Shown here: piece after piece, positions 44,484 through 54,100 of the stretch
Numbering within the stretch: the first letter of the stretch is position 1
Layout: every line of letters begins with the position of its first letter
Assembly: GCA_017307735.1 (NCBI GenBank)
Contig: JAFKGR010000007.1
Span: 124,001-188,000, forward strand
DNA length: 64,000 nt
Reading direction: 5' to 3'
Source: Chitinophagaceae bacterium
GTDB taxonomy: Bacteria; Bacteroidota; Bacteroidia; Chitinophagales; Chitinophagaceae
Notes under the pieces: generated by a model
What the model saw: only the letters and a program-made list of their open reading frames with translations
Told to the model about the DNA's origin: nothing
The model's database searches: none
Position numbers and translations under genes: made by a program

Positions 44484-46373
44484 ATGTGCGGAATAGCCGG
44501 ATTTTTTGGGTTTAGCAATAATGTGGAATTGGCCGGAAATGCGAATTTTGTTCAACGGCACAGAGGTCCTGACTTTGCAGGATTATGGCACGACGACCAT
44601 ATTGCTCTGGCTCATCGAAGGCTCTCAATAATTGATTTGAGCGATTCGGCAAATCAGCCAATGGTGAAGAACGGACTTGTAATAGTTTTTAACGGGGAGA
44701 TTTATAATTATAAAGAACTTAAGAAAAGCCTTGAAGATGAAAAGAAATTCTCGTTTGAAACTTTCTCAGACACTGAAGTGATACTCGCTTATTATCAAAT
44801 TTATGGAAAAAGTTGTCTTGATTATTTCATCGGAATGTTTGCTTTTGCAATCTATGATACCAGAGATAATTCCTTGTTTATTGCACGTGACCATTTTGGG
44901 ATAAAGCCGCTTTTTTATACCATGATAGGGAATGCTTTCGCATTTAGTTCAGAGTTGAAGACACTCGTCAGAATTGATGGATTTGATAAAAGTATAAATT
45001 CAAAAGCCCTTGTTAGTTGTTTGAATTACTTGTGGATTTCGGGAAATGATACGATGTTTAATGGTTGTTTTAAATTACCTGCTGCTCATTATCTTACGTT
45101 GAAAGATGACCACCTGACAATCAAATGCTATTGGCAGCTTGACGACCAAAAATATTTTGAAGGATCAGAAAATCAAATTAAGCAAGAGCTAACTAAAGAA
45201 TTAGAAGACGCCGTCCGCAGGCACATGGTGGCAGATGTACCGGTAAGTACTTTTTTGAGCGGGGGGTTGGACTCATCACTGATTTCTGTACTGGCAAAAG
45301 AAAACAATGATGATTTATCAACATTTACCATCGGTACAAGAAAAAGCGATAAAAAAATTGAGCAGATGCCGGACGATGAGAAGTATGCCAAAAAGGTAGC
45401 GGGTCTTTTTAATATCAGGAATAATGTGATTCATCTGGAACCAAATATCCTGAAGGAACTTCCGGAAATGGCCTATACACTGGATGAGCCTATTGGTGAT
45501 CCGGCAGCTATAAATACCTACCTGATTTGTAAAACAGCGCGGGAGCGGGGCATCAAAGTATTACTTTCAGGGATGGGTGCTGATGAAATATTTTTCGGAT
45601 ACCGGCGTCAGAAGGCAACTCTGATGGTATTAAGGTATAATAGGCTTCCTCATTTGATACGAAGAATTATTCAATTTATTGTCGACAGGCTGCCGGTCAG
45701 GTTAAATGGACGTGGATTCAAAATTTCACGATGGGCAAAACGATTTCTAAATAGTGCAGATCTGCCACCGGATGAAGCTTATATGAGAAGCTACTCTTAT
45801 TATAGTGAAAATCAATTGCGGGATTTAATTACTGAAAAATACATCAGTGGTATTGCAGAAATAAAGGAAGAACACAGACAACTTTTTTATTCCAAATTTC
45901 ACGGTGATATCGTGAATCAGATTTGTAATGTAGATATAAATATGTTTATGCAGGGGCTAAATTTGACCTACTCAGACCGTGCTTCAATGGCATCATCTGT
46001 GGAAGTAAGAGTACCTTTTATAGATAAAATATTTATTGAGAAGGTAATGCAGATACCCGGTAATCTGAAGTTTAGAAAAGGTATTTCAAAATATATTTTG
46101 AAAAGATCAGCAGAAAAGATTTTGCCGTCAGAGATTATATATCGGCCTAAAGCTTCCTTTGGCGCTCCCCTGAGATCTTGGATTTCAAATGATCTCAGAG
46201 GAATGGTTGATGATTTATTAAGTAAGGAAAACATTGAGAAGCGGGGATTTTTAAACTACGCATTCGTGCAAAATATTATCCAAAAGGATAGAAAGGGAGA
46301 AGAAGATTACGCATACCAGATATACCAACTCCTTACTTTGGAATTGTGGTGCAGGGAATTTTTGGATAAATAA
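44484..46373 (+). CDS. asnB: Glutamine-dependent asparagine synthase family amidotransferase
   Basis: The 629-residue protein has the nucleophile Cys2 directly after the initiator (MCGIAGFFGF), so it can hydrolyse glutamine. The class II amidotransferase domain (HRGPDFAGLW, HRRLSIIDLS, FNGEIYNYKEL, SDTEVILAYY) is followed by a synthetase domain with ATP loop LSGGLDSS (Ser259-Ser264). LSGMGADEIFFGYRR and RVPFID follow. In polysaccharide loci such enzymes often amidate uronic acids or add amide groups to other carboxylates rather than making asparagine; that role is inferred here. Two cysteine-less relatives follow directly downstream. Confidence 0.92.
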   Translation: MCGIAGFFGFSNNVELAGNANFVQRHRGPDFAGLWHDDHIALAHRRLSIIDLSDSANQPMVKNGLVIVFNGEIYNYKELKKSLEDEKKFSFETFSDTEVILAYYQIYGKSCLDYFIGMFAFAIYDTRDNSLFIARDHFGIKPLFYTMIGNAFAFSSELKTLVRIDGFDKSINSKALVSCLNYLWISGNDTMFNGCFKLPAAHYLTLKDDHLTIKCYWQLDDQKYFEGSENQIKQELTKELEDAVRRHMVADVPVSTFLSGGLDSSLISVLAKENNDDLSTFTIGTRKSDKKIEQMPDDEKYAKKVAGLFNIRNNVIHLEPNILKELPEMAYTLDEPIGDPAAINTYLICKTARERGIKVLLSGMGADEIFFGYRRQKATLMVLRYNRLPHLIRRIIQFIVDRLPVRLNGRGFKISRWAKRFLNSADLPPDEAYMRSYSYYSENQLRDLITEKYISGIAEIKEEHRQLFYSKFHGDIVNQICNVDINMFMQGLNLTYSDRASMASSVEVRVPFIDKIFIEKVMQIPGNLKFRKGISKYILKRSAEKILPSEIIYRPKASFGAPLRSWISNDLRGMVDDLLSKENIEKRGFLNYAFVQNIIQKDRKGEEDYAYQIYQLLTLELWCREFLDK

Positions 46374-46654
46374 CAAAGACCCCTGATAAATGAAAATCGG
46401 TTTTCTTCAGTTTCGTGCCATAAATGAACAGATTATTTTTTAAAAATTACGTATCCTGACTGATTATAAGTTATCCGGATTACCGGGTAATATTTTCGGC
46501 AACAAAAATGTTTTGCAATATCAGAACGTTAAGGATTTTACCTTTTACAAACTTTGCTTTTGATAGTTGTTTCATATTGTAAAAGTTCTGAAGTTTTATT
46601 TTTAGAATTTTACAGATGATCTGTCCTGCTTTAACCTCCTACTAACTGTATTTT
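46374..46654. other. Intergenic region between asnB and first asnB-like gene
   Basis: The 281 bp gap holds no gene. I see only a weak inverted repeat (GAAAATCGGTTTTC near 46390) and no clear promoter. The long spacers around the asnB-like genes contrast with the tight packing elsewhere in the locus. Confidence 0.45.
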
Positions 46655-48142
46655 ATGTTTTCTGAATTTTTATTCCGACGACAATTCATATTGAGCTCGA
46701 AAGAATTCTGCATTTTTGAGGGATGGAATCAAATTCCATTGAATAATGGGATGATTGTTTCAGCGCACCCTGATTTGGAATTGACTGAAGCAGGAAATGG
46801 AGAATTCAGAATAATTCTTTTGGGGTTTTTGCTTGATCCTTTTTCACCCGGACTATCTAATCAGGAGATTCTTAACGAACTGATCAACAAGATAAAAAGT
46901 TTGGATGAACTGATTAAATCAACTGAAAAATATAGTGGAAGATGGGTGTTGGTTTACCAGGATATTCACACCACTAAATTGTTTCACGATCCATGTGCGC
47001 AAAGACAGGTGTATTATCATTTTGAAGATGAACATGTAACATGTGCATCCAGTACCTCACTCATTCACCATTTTTTTCCTTTGGTATTGGATACCGGTGA
47101 AGAATTAAACCAATTTTTGAAATCAGATGCTTTTTTAAACAGAGAGAATGATTGGATTGGCGATGAATCTATCTATCTCAATGTAAAACATTTGATGATC
47201 AACTTCTATCTTGATTTCAAAAAAAAGGCAGCGATACGGTTTTGGCCATTAGAGCCATTAAAAAAAATTGGTCTGAGCGAAGGAGTAATTTTAGGAGCTG
47301 AAATAATAAAGGGAACCATGTTGGCGGCCAACAAGCGCAGAAGACTTGCGTTGGCTGTAACTTCCGGAATGGATACCCGGATTCTTTTGGCAGCAAGTAA
47401 AGAAATTAAAGAATCTGTTTCTTATTATGTCGGGATTTATGGATCTGAAAAGAGATATGTAGATGATTTTGTTGTTCCGGATAAATTATTCAAAAGATTG
47501 GGCTTGCCATTTTATGCCCAGAGGTTTACCTCTCAGGTTCCTGAAGAGTTTAAGTTATTATATAAAAAGAACCTGACGATGGCGAGGCACCATCTTCCCA
47601 AATGTGCATTTATTTACCAGCAATTGATGGATTTTGAGGACATGCTAATCATCAACGGCAATGCGTGTGAAATTGCCAGGGAAATGCCATTTCACAGACC
47701 CTATCCATTTAAAAAACTTTCGGGGTATAATTTGGCCGAAGGGTACCTTGGTTATCCAAAACAACCCTATGTTATCAGGCACCTGGATGCGTGGATAAAT
47801 GAAATTTTGCCTTTTTGCCGAAAAACCAAAATCAATATTCACGATATGTTGTATTGGGAACAGAAGATGGGAAACTGGGGTGCTTTATATCCTGCAGAAC
47901 AGGATATTGCAGTGGATCAACTAACTCCATTCAATAACAGATTGTTCTTAAGCTCAATGTTGTCAGTAGAAGTGAAGTACAGGGTTTTCCCTGATTATAC
48001 AGTTTTTAGAAAAATGATTGAATACCTGTGGCCGGAATTACTGTGTGAACCTATCAATCCCCGATCTGCGAAATCTTATATGAGAGCCTGGATAAGACAT
48101 ATGATGGTGAGGCACTTCAATAATAAAACAAACAGTTATTGA
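46655..48142 (+). CDS. Asparagine-synthase-like protein lacking the glutaminase cysteine (copy 1)
   Basis: The 495-residue protein has an AsnB-like plan. An N-terminal half resembles a class II amidotransferase shell: KYSGRWVLVY, then LFHDPCAQRQVYYHF and TCASSTSLI. The C-terminal half is ATP-loop-like. The start is MFSEFLFRRQFILSS, with no Cys2, so it cannot use glutamine the usual way. The SGGxDS loop reads TSGMDTR (residues 236-242). Later blocks shared with copy 2 are INGNACEIAR, GNWGALYPAEQDIAVDQL and NNRLFLSSML. An ATP-dependent ligase or amide-forming role with another amine donor is likely but unproven. It is a tandem paralogue of the next gene, roughly half identical by eye. Confidence 0.78.
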   Translation: MFSEFLFRRQFILSSKEFCIFEGWNQIPLNNGMIVSAHPDLELTEAGNGEFRIILLGFLLDPFSPGLSNQEILNELINKIKSLDELIKSTEKYSGRWVLVYQDIHTTKLFHDPCAQRQVYYHFEDEHVTCASSTSLIHHFFPLVLDTGEELNQFLKSDAFLNRENDWIGDESIYLNVKHLMINFYLDFKKKAAIRFWPLEPLKKIGLSEGVILGAEIIKGTMLAANKRRRLALAVTSGMDTRILLAASKEIKESVSYYVGIYGSEKRYVDDFVVPDKLFKRLGLPFYAQRFTSQVPEEFKLLYKKNLTMARHHLPKCAFIYQQLMDFEDMLIINGNACEIAREMPFHRPYPFKKLSGYNLAEGYLGYPKQPYVIRHLDAWINEILPFCRKTKINIHDMLYWEQKMGNWGALYPAEQDIAVDQLTPFNNRLFLSSMLSVEVKYRVFPDYTVFRKMIEYLWPELLCEPINPRSAKSYMRAWIRHMMVRHFNNKTNSY

Positions 48143-48427
48143 TACTGCAGCCAATGTGAATAATGTATCCCGGTGCCGGATAACGGCTTTGAAGATTTTC
48201 TGCCAGGTATAAAATCAGATTTGAAAATGATAATAAACCTGGCTTTCCGTTTAGGAAATTAATTTTCAATAAAATTTATGGGACAACTCTACATTTGGGT
48301 TTGATATTATTTTCCCAAAAAATATTGTGTTCAATTTGATTGAATGCTTTTACCAACCAACTATTTTATCAGGCAGGATATCTGATATTAAAATATTATT
48401 CCTGAAAATTTTTAAATTACCCCGAAG
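48143..48427. other. Spacer between the two asnB-like genes
   Basis: The 285 bp spacer is AT-rich and without a gene, terminator or recognisable promoter. It is of similar size to the spacer before the first copy, but I see no sequence similarity between the two. Confidence 0.4.
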
Positions 48428-49921
48428 ATGAATTCAAGGCTTCTTTATAGAAGACAGTTTATTTTAAGTTCACAGAGATTTGAGGATTTACCTGAATGGA
48501 ATACAATTACATTAAAACGTAATTTTAAGTTGTCCGTTCATCCTGACCTGGATTTTACACGCGTGAATAACAACAAAGTCAGCCTGACTCTTTTGGGATA
48601 CATGCTCGATCCTTTTTCTCCTGAATTAAATGACAGAGGCATTCTTGAAGAACTCTCATTGAATCTTGAAAATTTTCAGTCGCTGGTTGCGAGGACCGAA
48701 AAATACAGTGGCAGATGGGCGATTATTTATGAAGATGATTCATCAATGAAAATTCTTCATGATCCTTTTATTCAGCGCAGTGTTTATTACCTTTTCAGAG
48801 ATGATCTGGTTGTTTGTGCGTCGGATCCATCACTTATCCGGAGGTTTTTTAAACTTGATCCGGATGAATCAATCGAGTTAAAGAAGTTTATGGATTCAGA
48901 AAATTACAGGAAGTCAGAGAATGCATGGATTGGAGACAATACCGTTTTTCTGGATGTTAAGCGATTGATGCCCAATTTTTATCTTGATGTTTTGAAGAAA
49001 GGTATATACAGATACTGGCCGATTTCACCATTGGCAAAATTAGATTTAACGGAGGGAGTCCGCAGATGCGCAGAAATTTTGAGCGGGTCGCTAATTGCTG
49101 CCAACCACAGAAAGAAGCTGAATTTGGCTGTAACTTCAGGATGGGACAGTCGTTTAATGCTCGCTGCAAGCAGACCTATCAGAAATGATGTCACCTATTT
49201 TATTAGTGTGCCAGATGAGGGATTTAAATCTACAAATGATTTTATAATTCCCAACAGACTATTCAGGAAATTGGGATTACCATTTTACAATCAGGATTGT
49301 TCTGGAAAAATGACCGAAGAGTTTAGGAGAAGGTTCAAGGAAAATGTTACGATGGCGAGAGACGACCTTAAGAAGGCTAATTTTATTTATCATTATTTAG
49401 TCGAGTTTCAGGATAGATGGTTGGTGAATGGCAATGCGAGTGAGTTATGTCGGGTACCGCCACATCACAGACCCATAACAAATCGGAATTTTACAGCTAC
49501 TGATCTGGCAAGAAGTTATTTGTCTTATCCCGGGTTTGCTTATGTGGAATCTCAAATTGGATCATGGCTAAAAGGATTAAATGGGTTTTGTCATGATAAA
49601 GGAATTGATCTGAAAAACCACATCAGCCTTTATGATTTACTCTACTGGGAGGAAAGACTGGGAAATTGGGCTGCCTTATATCCGGCCGAACAGGATATTG
49701 CGGTGGAGCAGTTAAGCCCTTCCAATAATCGGTTACTTATACATCTGATGGAATCAGTGGATATCAGATATCGGTCGTTTCCAAATTATTTTCTTTTTAA
49801 AAAAACGATTGAATTCCTATGGCCTGAAAGTTTAAATGAACCTATCGATCCAAAGCCTTTGAAATCTTCGATCCGCAAATGGGGCCGTCATCTGATCCTG
49901 AAGTTTTCTGATGGTTATTAG
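48428..49921 (+). CDS. Asparagine-synthase-like protein lacking the glutaminase cysteine (copy 2)
   Basis: The 497-residue paralogue of the preceding gene shares the start (LLYRRQFILSS), MLDPFSPEL, TEKYSGRWAIIYED, LHDPFIQRSVYYLF, VCASDPSLIRRFF and the late GNWAALYPAEQDIAVEQL block. Its ATP-loop segment is TSGWDSR at exactly the same residues (236-242), closer to the AsnB consensus than copy 1 since it keeps the serine. It too lacks Cys2. Conservation of both loops and of all late blocks argues that both copies are under selection. They may act on different substrates, or together as a pair. Confidence 0.78.
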   Translation: MNSRLLYRRQFILSSQRFEDLPEWNTITLKRNFKLSVHPDLDFTRVNNNKVSLTLLGYMLDPFSPELNDRGILEELSLNLENFQSLVARTEKYSGRWAIIYEDDSSMKILHDPFIQRSVYYLFRDDLVVCASDPSLIRRFFKLDPDESIELKKFMDSENYRKSENAWIGDNTVFLDVKRLMPNFYLDVLKKGIYRYWPISPLAKLDLTEGVRRCAEILSGSLIAANHRKKLNLAVTSGWDSRLMLAASRPIRNDVTYFISVPDEGFKSTNDFIIPNRLFRKLGLPFYNQDCSGKMTEEFRRRFKENVTMARDDLKKANFIYHYLVEFQDRWLVNGNASELCRVPPHHRPITNRNFTATDLARSYLSYPGFAYVESQIGSWLKGLNGFCHDKGIDLKNHISLYDLLYWEERLGNWAALYPAEQDIAVEQLSPSNNRLLIHLMESVDIRYRSFPNYFLFKKTIEFLWPESLNEPIDPKPLKSSIRKWGRHLILKFSDGY

Positions 49922-50313
49922 AACCTGACATATCCATTTATGAAAAGGCACTGGCATGCTTGAGACGGTTCTTTATACCATTTACTTCTTCACTCTGTGC
50001 AAGGAGTTTGTTTTGCCTTCAAAAAGATTTCCTGTAGTTCAAAAATTATTGATTGGCCGATTTTTCAATCAGTGAACTCTATTGAATTCTTTCACTAAGA
50101 ATAACGTTTATAAAATATAGATCGCGTTCAGAGAACGACACATATTTGAAATTGAGAACTGATGAAATATTTTTTGTATTAAACTACTGGTTTAGTCGAA
50201 AAAAATATTTGTGTAGGTGGGTTACCGTCGGTGTGGGTATTTTACCGGTCCGGCATAAATTCAATTTTAATTTATTTCACTCTGCCTTTTAAAATTATTT
50301 TTTTAGATTACTA
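49922..50313. other. Long spacer before the FemAB-like gene
   Basis: The 392 bp stretch has no gene. A weak 6-bp stem (TGATTG 50050-50055 with CAATCA 50066-50071) and several near-matches to the -7 box (such as CATATTTG near 50148) are present. None is convincing. It could hold an internal promoter for the genes that follow. Confidence 0.4.
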
Positions 50314-51045
50314 ATGTTCAAAGTTATAAGGAAAACACCTCTGCCTTTTTTAAAAAAGAAGGAAGTATGGTTTGCGGATAAGCCCGGGCTGTCAGGATTT
50401 TTGAATTCATTTTATATGACTCCGAAAGTGACTAAGTCAATTTTGGGGTATATCAAAGCACCATATTTTACAAAAGTTATCGACCTATCTGCATTTGACG
50501 AAGTGAGCTTGTTAGCATCGTTTGAGAAAAACAATACTTATAAAATAAAACGTGCGCAAAGAGAGGGTGTTTTATTTGAATTGGAAGAGTCATTGGATCT
50601 TTACATAGAATATTACAATGATTTTGCCAGTAGCAAAAATCTCAAAAAGATCGGATCTGAATTAAAGGAATTTAAAAATAACCTGTTGGTCACTAAAGCG
50701 GTTTATGAAAATGAAAACCTGGTGATGCATTCTTATTTGTTTGATGATGAAGCAAAAAGAGCAGTTCTTTTTCATTCATCATCCTTATTCAGAAACGAAC
50801 ATGATAGTAAAAAAAGGAGTTTAATAGGCCGTGCCAATCGTTTTTTACATTACCAGGATATGTTGTATTTCCTTAAAAGGAATTATTCGATCTATGATTT
50901 AGGTGGGTATGCATACGATACCAAAGATCCTCAACGGGTTAGTATAAATGAGTTCAAGGATAGTTTTCATGGGCAATTAAAAAGAGAAAATAATTATTAT
51001 CCTATATGGAAATATTTTTATGATAAATTGAAAGGCTTGATTTAA
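50314..51045 (+). CDS. FemAB/GNAT-fold acyltransferase-like protein
   Basis: The 243-residue protein has the layout of FemAB-type and related GNAT acyltransferases. It includes SFEKNNTYKIKRAQREGVLF near residues 70-88 (substrate-binding helix), then YNDFASSKNLKKIG, LVTKAVYENENLVMHSYLF, RAVLFHSSS, GRANRFLHYQDMLYFLKRN and YDLGGYAYDT. FemAB proteins transfer amino acids from aminoacyl-tRNA; others acylate sugars or amino groups. It lies between two AsnB-like genes and a surface protein. A role in adding an acyl or aminoacyl group to the polysaccharide is therefore inferred. The exact subfamily is not certain. Confidence 0.7.
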   Translation: MFKVIRKTPLPFLKKKEVWFADKPGLSGFLNSFYMTPKVTKSILGYIKAPYFTKVIDLSAFDEVSLLASFEKNNTYKIKRAQREGVLFELEESLDLYIEYYNDFASSKNLKKIGSELKEFKNNLLVTKAVYENENLVMHSYLFDDEAKRAVLFHSSSLFRNEHDSKKRSLIGRANRFLHYQDMLYFLKRNYSIYDLGGYAYDTKDPQRVSINEFKDSFHGQLKRENNYYPIWKYFYDKLKGLI

Positions 51046-51140
51046 AATTCGTTATAAGTTTTTTCAAAAAAATAAAAAAAATGGACTTGTATTAGTGTTA
51101 AAATTAATATAGCTTAGCAGTGTTTTAATCCAATCCGACT

Positions 51141-54100
51141 ATGTCTATGAAAGACCTAAAAACATTTGGAGTTTCCTTGTGTTTTTTTCTCTGTATAAAG
51201 AGTACATCCTTTGCAAATAGCTATTATTTTTCTTCCTCACAAGGTGATGATGGAAGAACCATGACACAAGCCCAAAACCCTTCTACACCATGGAAATCTA
51301 TAACCAAACTCAACAGTATTATTAAATCTGTTTTACCAGGTGATTCAATTTTGTTTAAAAGGGGGGACACCTTTTATGGCAGTATCATCGTAAGTATATC
51401 CGGTTCTTCCGGTCTGCCAATTGTTTTTTCATCTTACGGATCCGGACCGCTTCCTGTTATTTCAGGATTGACCCAATTATCAGGCTGGAAAGATTTGGGA
51501 GGAGGAATTTCTGGTGCTGCATGTGATTTGTGCAAGGCTACAGAAAATTTATTAATCCTGAATGGAAAGCTAAAAGGGATAGGTAGATATCCTAATACCG
51601 GCTATTTAACTTATCAGTCTTATTCAGGAAATAACTCAATCACGAGTGATCAACTAAGCGGAGGAATTAACTGGGTCGGAGCAGATATAGTCGTTAGAAA
51701 AAGGAATTGGATTTTGGATAGAAATAAAATTATTTCACAGGTTGGAAATACCATTACATTTAATCCTACTTCCAGTTACACAAGTACAAATAATTACGGT
51801 TTTTTCATTCAAAATGACCAGAGAACATTAGATTCGCTTGGTGAATGGTATTTCAATACCGGATCTAAAACAATGATGGTCTATTTTGGAAATAACCAAC
51901 CCGGTAATTATTCGATTCAGACTAGCACAATTGATACATTAATATATGTAGGTAAGCAATCGTACATTGTCTTTGAAAATTTAAAACTGGAAGGAGCAAA
52001 CAGACAGGGGTTTCTAATTGACCATTCAAATAATATTACTATAAGAAATTGTTCAATCGTTAATTCCGGATATCAGGCAATTCGCAGTACGTATTCTAAA
52101 AACTTTACTTTAGAAGGATCTTATATCAATCAAACATTAAATGAAGGGGTCAATTTAGATTACACCTCTACCTACTCGACAATTTCAGGGAATATTATTT
52201 TAAATACCGGGAATATCCCGGGAATGGGTGGGGATGGGATAAATAATTATACCGCCATAACACCGGGCCAGGGACATTCGCTGATAAAGGGCAATTATAT
52301 CGATTCAGCAGGATACTATGGAATAAGGTTTTATGGGGATAGCGAGGTGGTTGAAAATAATGTAGTCAAGAACTTTTGTTATGTGAAGGATGACGGTGCC
52401 GGTATTTATACCTATACCGGGCCGGATACAGAAATTTATCAGCAGAGACAGGTCAAAAATAATATAGTACTGAATGGAATTGGAGCCCCTGATGGTGCTA
52501 ATGGCAATTCGGTTGTTCGTGGTATTTATATGGATTTTAATTCCTCGCAGGTAAGTATATTAAATAACACGGTAGCCAATATAAGAAATGGCGGTGGAAT
52601 TTTTTTATTAAGCAGCCACGATATAGATGTCTCAAATAATAAAGTATTTAACAGTAAATACAATCTTTTTTTACAAGAACTAAATAATGGTGATTTTCAT
52701 GGAATCACTATGAATAATAACCAGTTTGTAGCAAAGATTAATTCACAGTATGCATCATGGGTTCTATTGGGAAATGGCACCAATGACATTCCCAACTGGG
52801 GTAAGTTTGATTATAATTATTATACGAGGCCGATCAATGAAAATAAATCCATCAGGGTAGATACTTCGGGAAAATATGGGTCGGCAACCTATAGGAATCT
52901 GGGTGAATGGATTACTTACTCATCTCAGGATAAAAATTCTTCTGTTTCAAAGGTCCCGGCTACAGATACGGGCCAAATATTTCTCTTTTACAACCCGTCA
53001 AATACTGACAGCGTTGCCTTATTGAGCGGGTCATTCACAAGTATTGATGGCGTGAAATATTCGAATAGTGTAACCCTTAAACCCTTTACCTCGCTTATTT
53101 TAATCCAGACTTCAACTAACATCCCTCCGGTTGCCAATGCAGGACCGGATCAGACAATCACACTTCCGATGAATAGTGTTACACTAAACGGCAGTGGTAC
53201 GGATAAGGACGGGAAAGTGGTTTCTTTTAAGTGGACAAAAATTGCCGGACCGGCAAATTTTAATATATCAAGCCCTTCTTCTGCGAGTACTGATGTTACC
53301 GGAATGGTACAGGGTGTTTATCTGTTTCAACTACAGGTAACGGATGACAAGGGCGCTATTGGACTGGACACGGTAAAAGTTACTATTAATTCGGCTATTA
53401 TTAGCCAGCCTCCTTTGGCAAATGGGGGGGCGGATATTGTGATTACCCTACCCTCTAATTCAGTCTCCCTCTCAGGCAGTGGGTCAGATCAGGATGGGAA
53501 AATAGTTACTTATCAATGGACAAAAATATCAGGTCCTTCTTCATACAGTATCCTTACTCCTGATTCTGCTGCAACAAAAGTAACAGGATTGGTACAGGGT
53601 GTTTATTTTTTTCAATTCAAGGTGACCGATGATAGCGGAGCAACAGGATTAGACACTGTAAAAGTAACTGTCAATGCAGCATTGAATATTGCACCCGTTG
53701 CTGATGCAGGCATTGATCAAACGATTACCCTTCCGACGAATACCGTTACGCTCACAGGCAGCGGCAGTGACCAGGATGGGAAAATAGTTTCATATAAATG
53801 GACGAAGATTTTCGGTCCGACAGGTTTTACTATCACCAATGCGGGATCACCCGTGACAAGTGTTTCAGGCCTAATGCAAGGTATTTACCAGATACAACTT
53901 CAGGTTACTGATGATAGCGGAGCGGTAGGATTAGACACTGTAAAAGTAACTGTCAATGCGGCATTGAATATCGCACCGGTAGCCAATGCAGGCCCAGATC
54001 AAACTATTACACTTCCTACGAATACAGTTACGCTCACAGGCAGCGGCAGCGACCAGGATGGGAAAATAGTTTCGTATAAATGGACGAAAATATCCGGCCC

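Noticed and set aside
50050..50071. 6-bp stem-loop TGATTG/CAATCA
   Set aside because: Short stem, 10-nt loop, no U-tract; expected by chance in AT-rich DNA.
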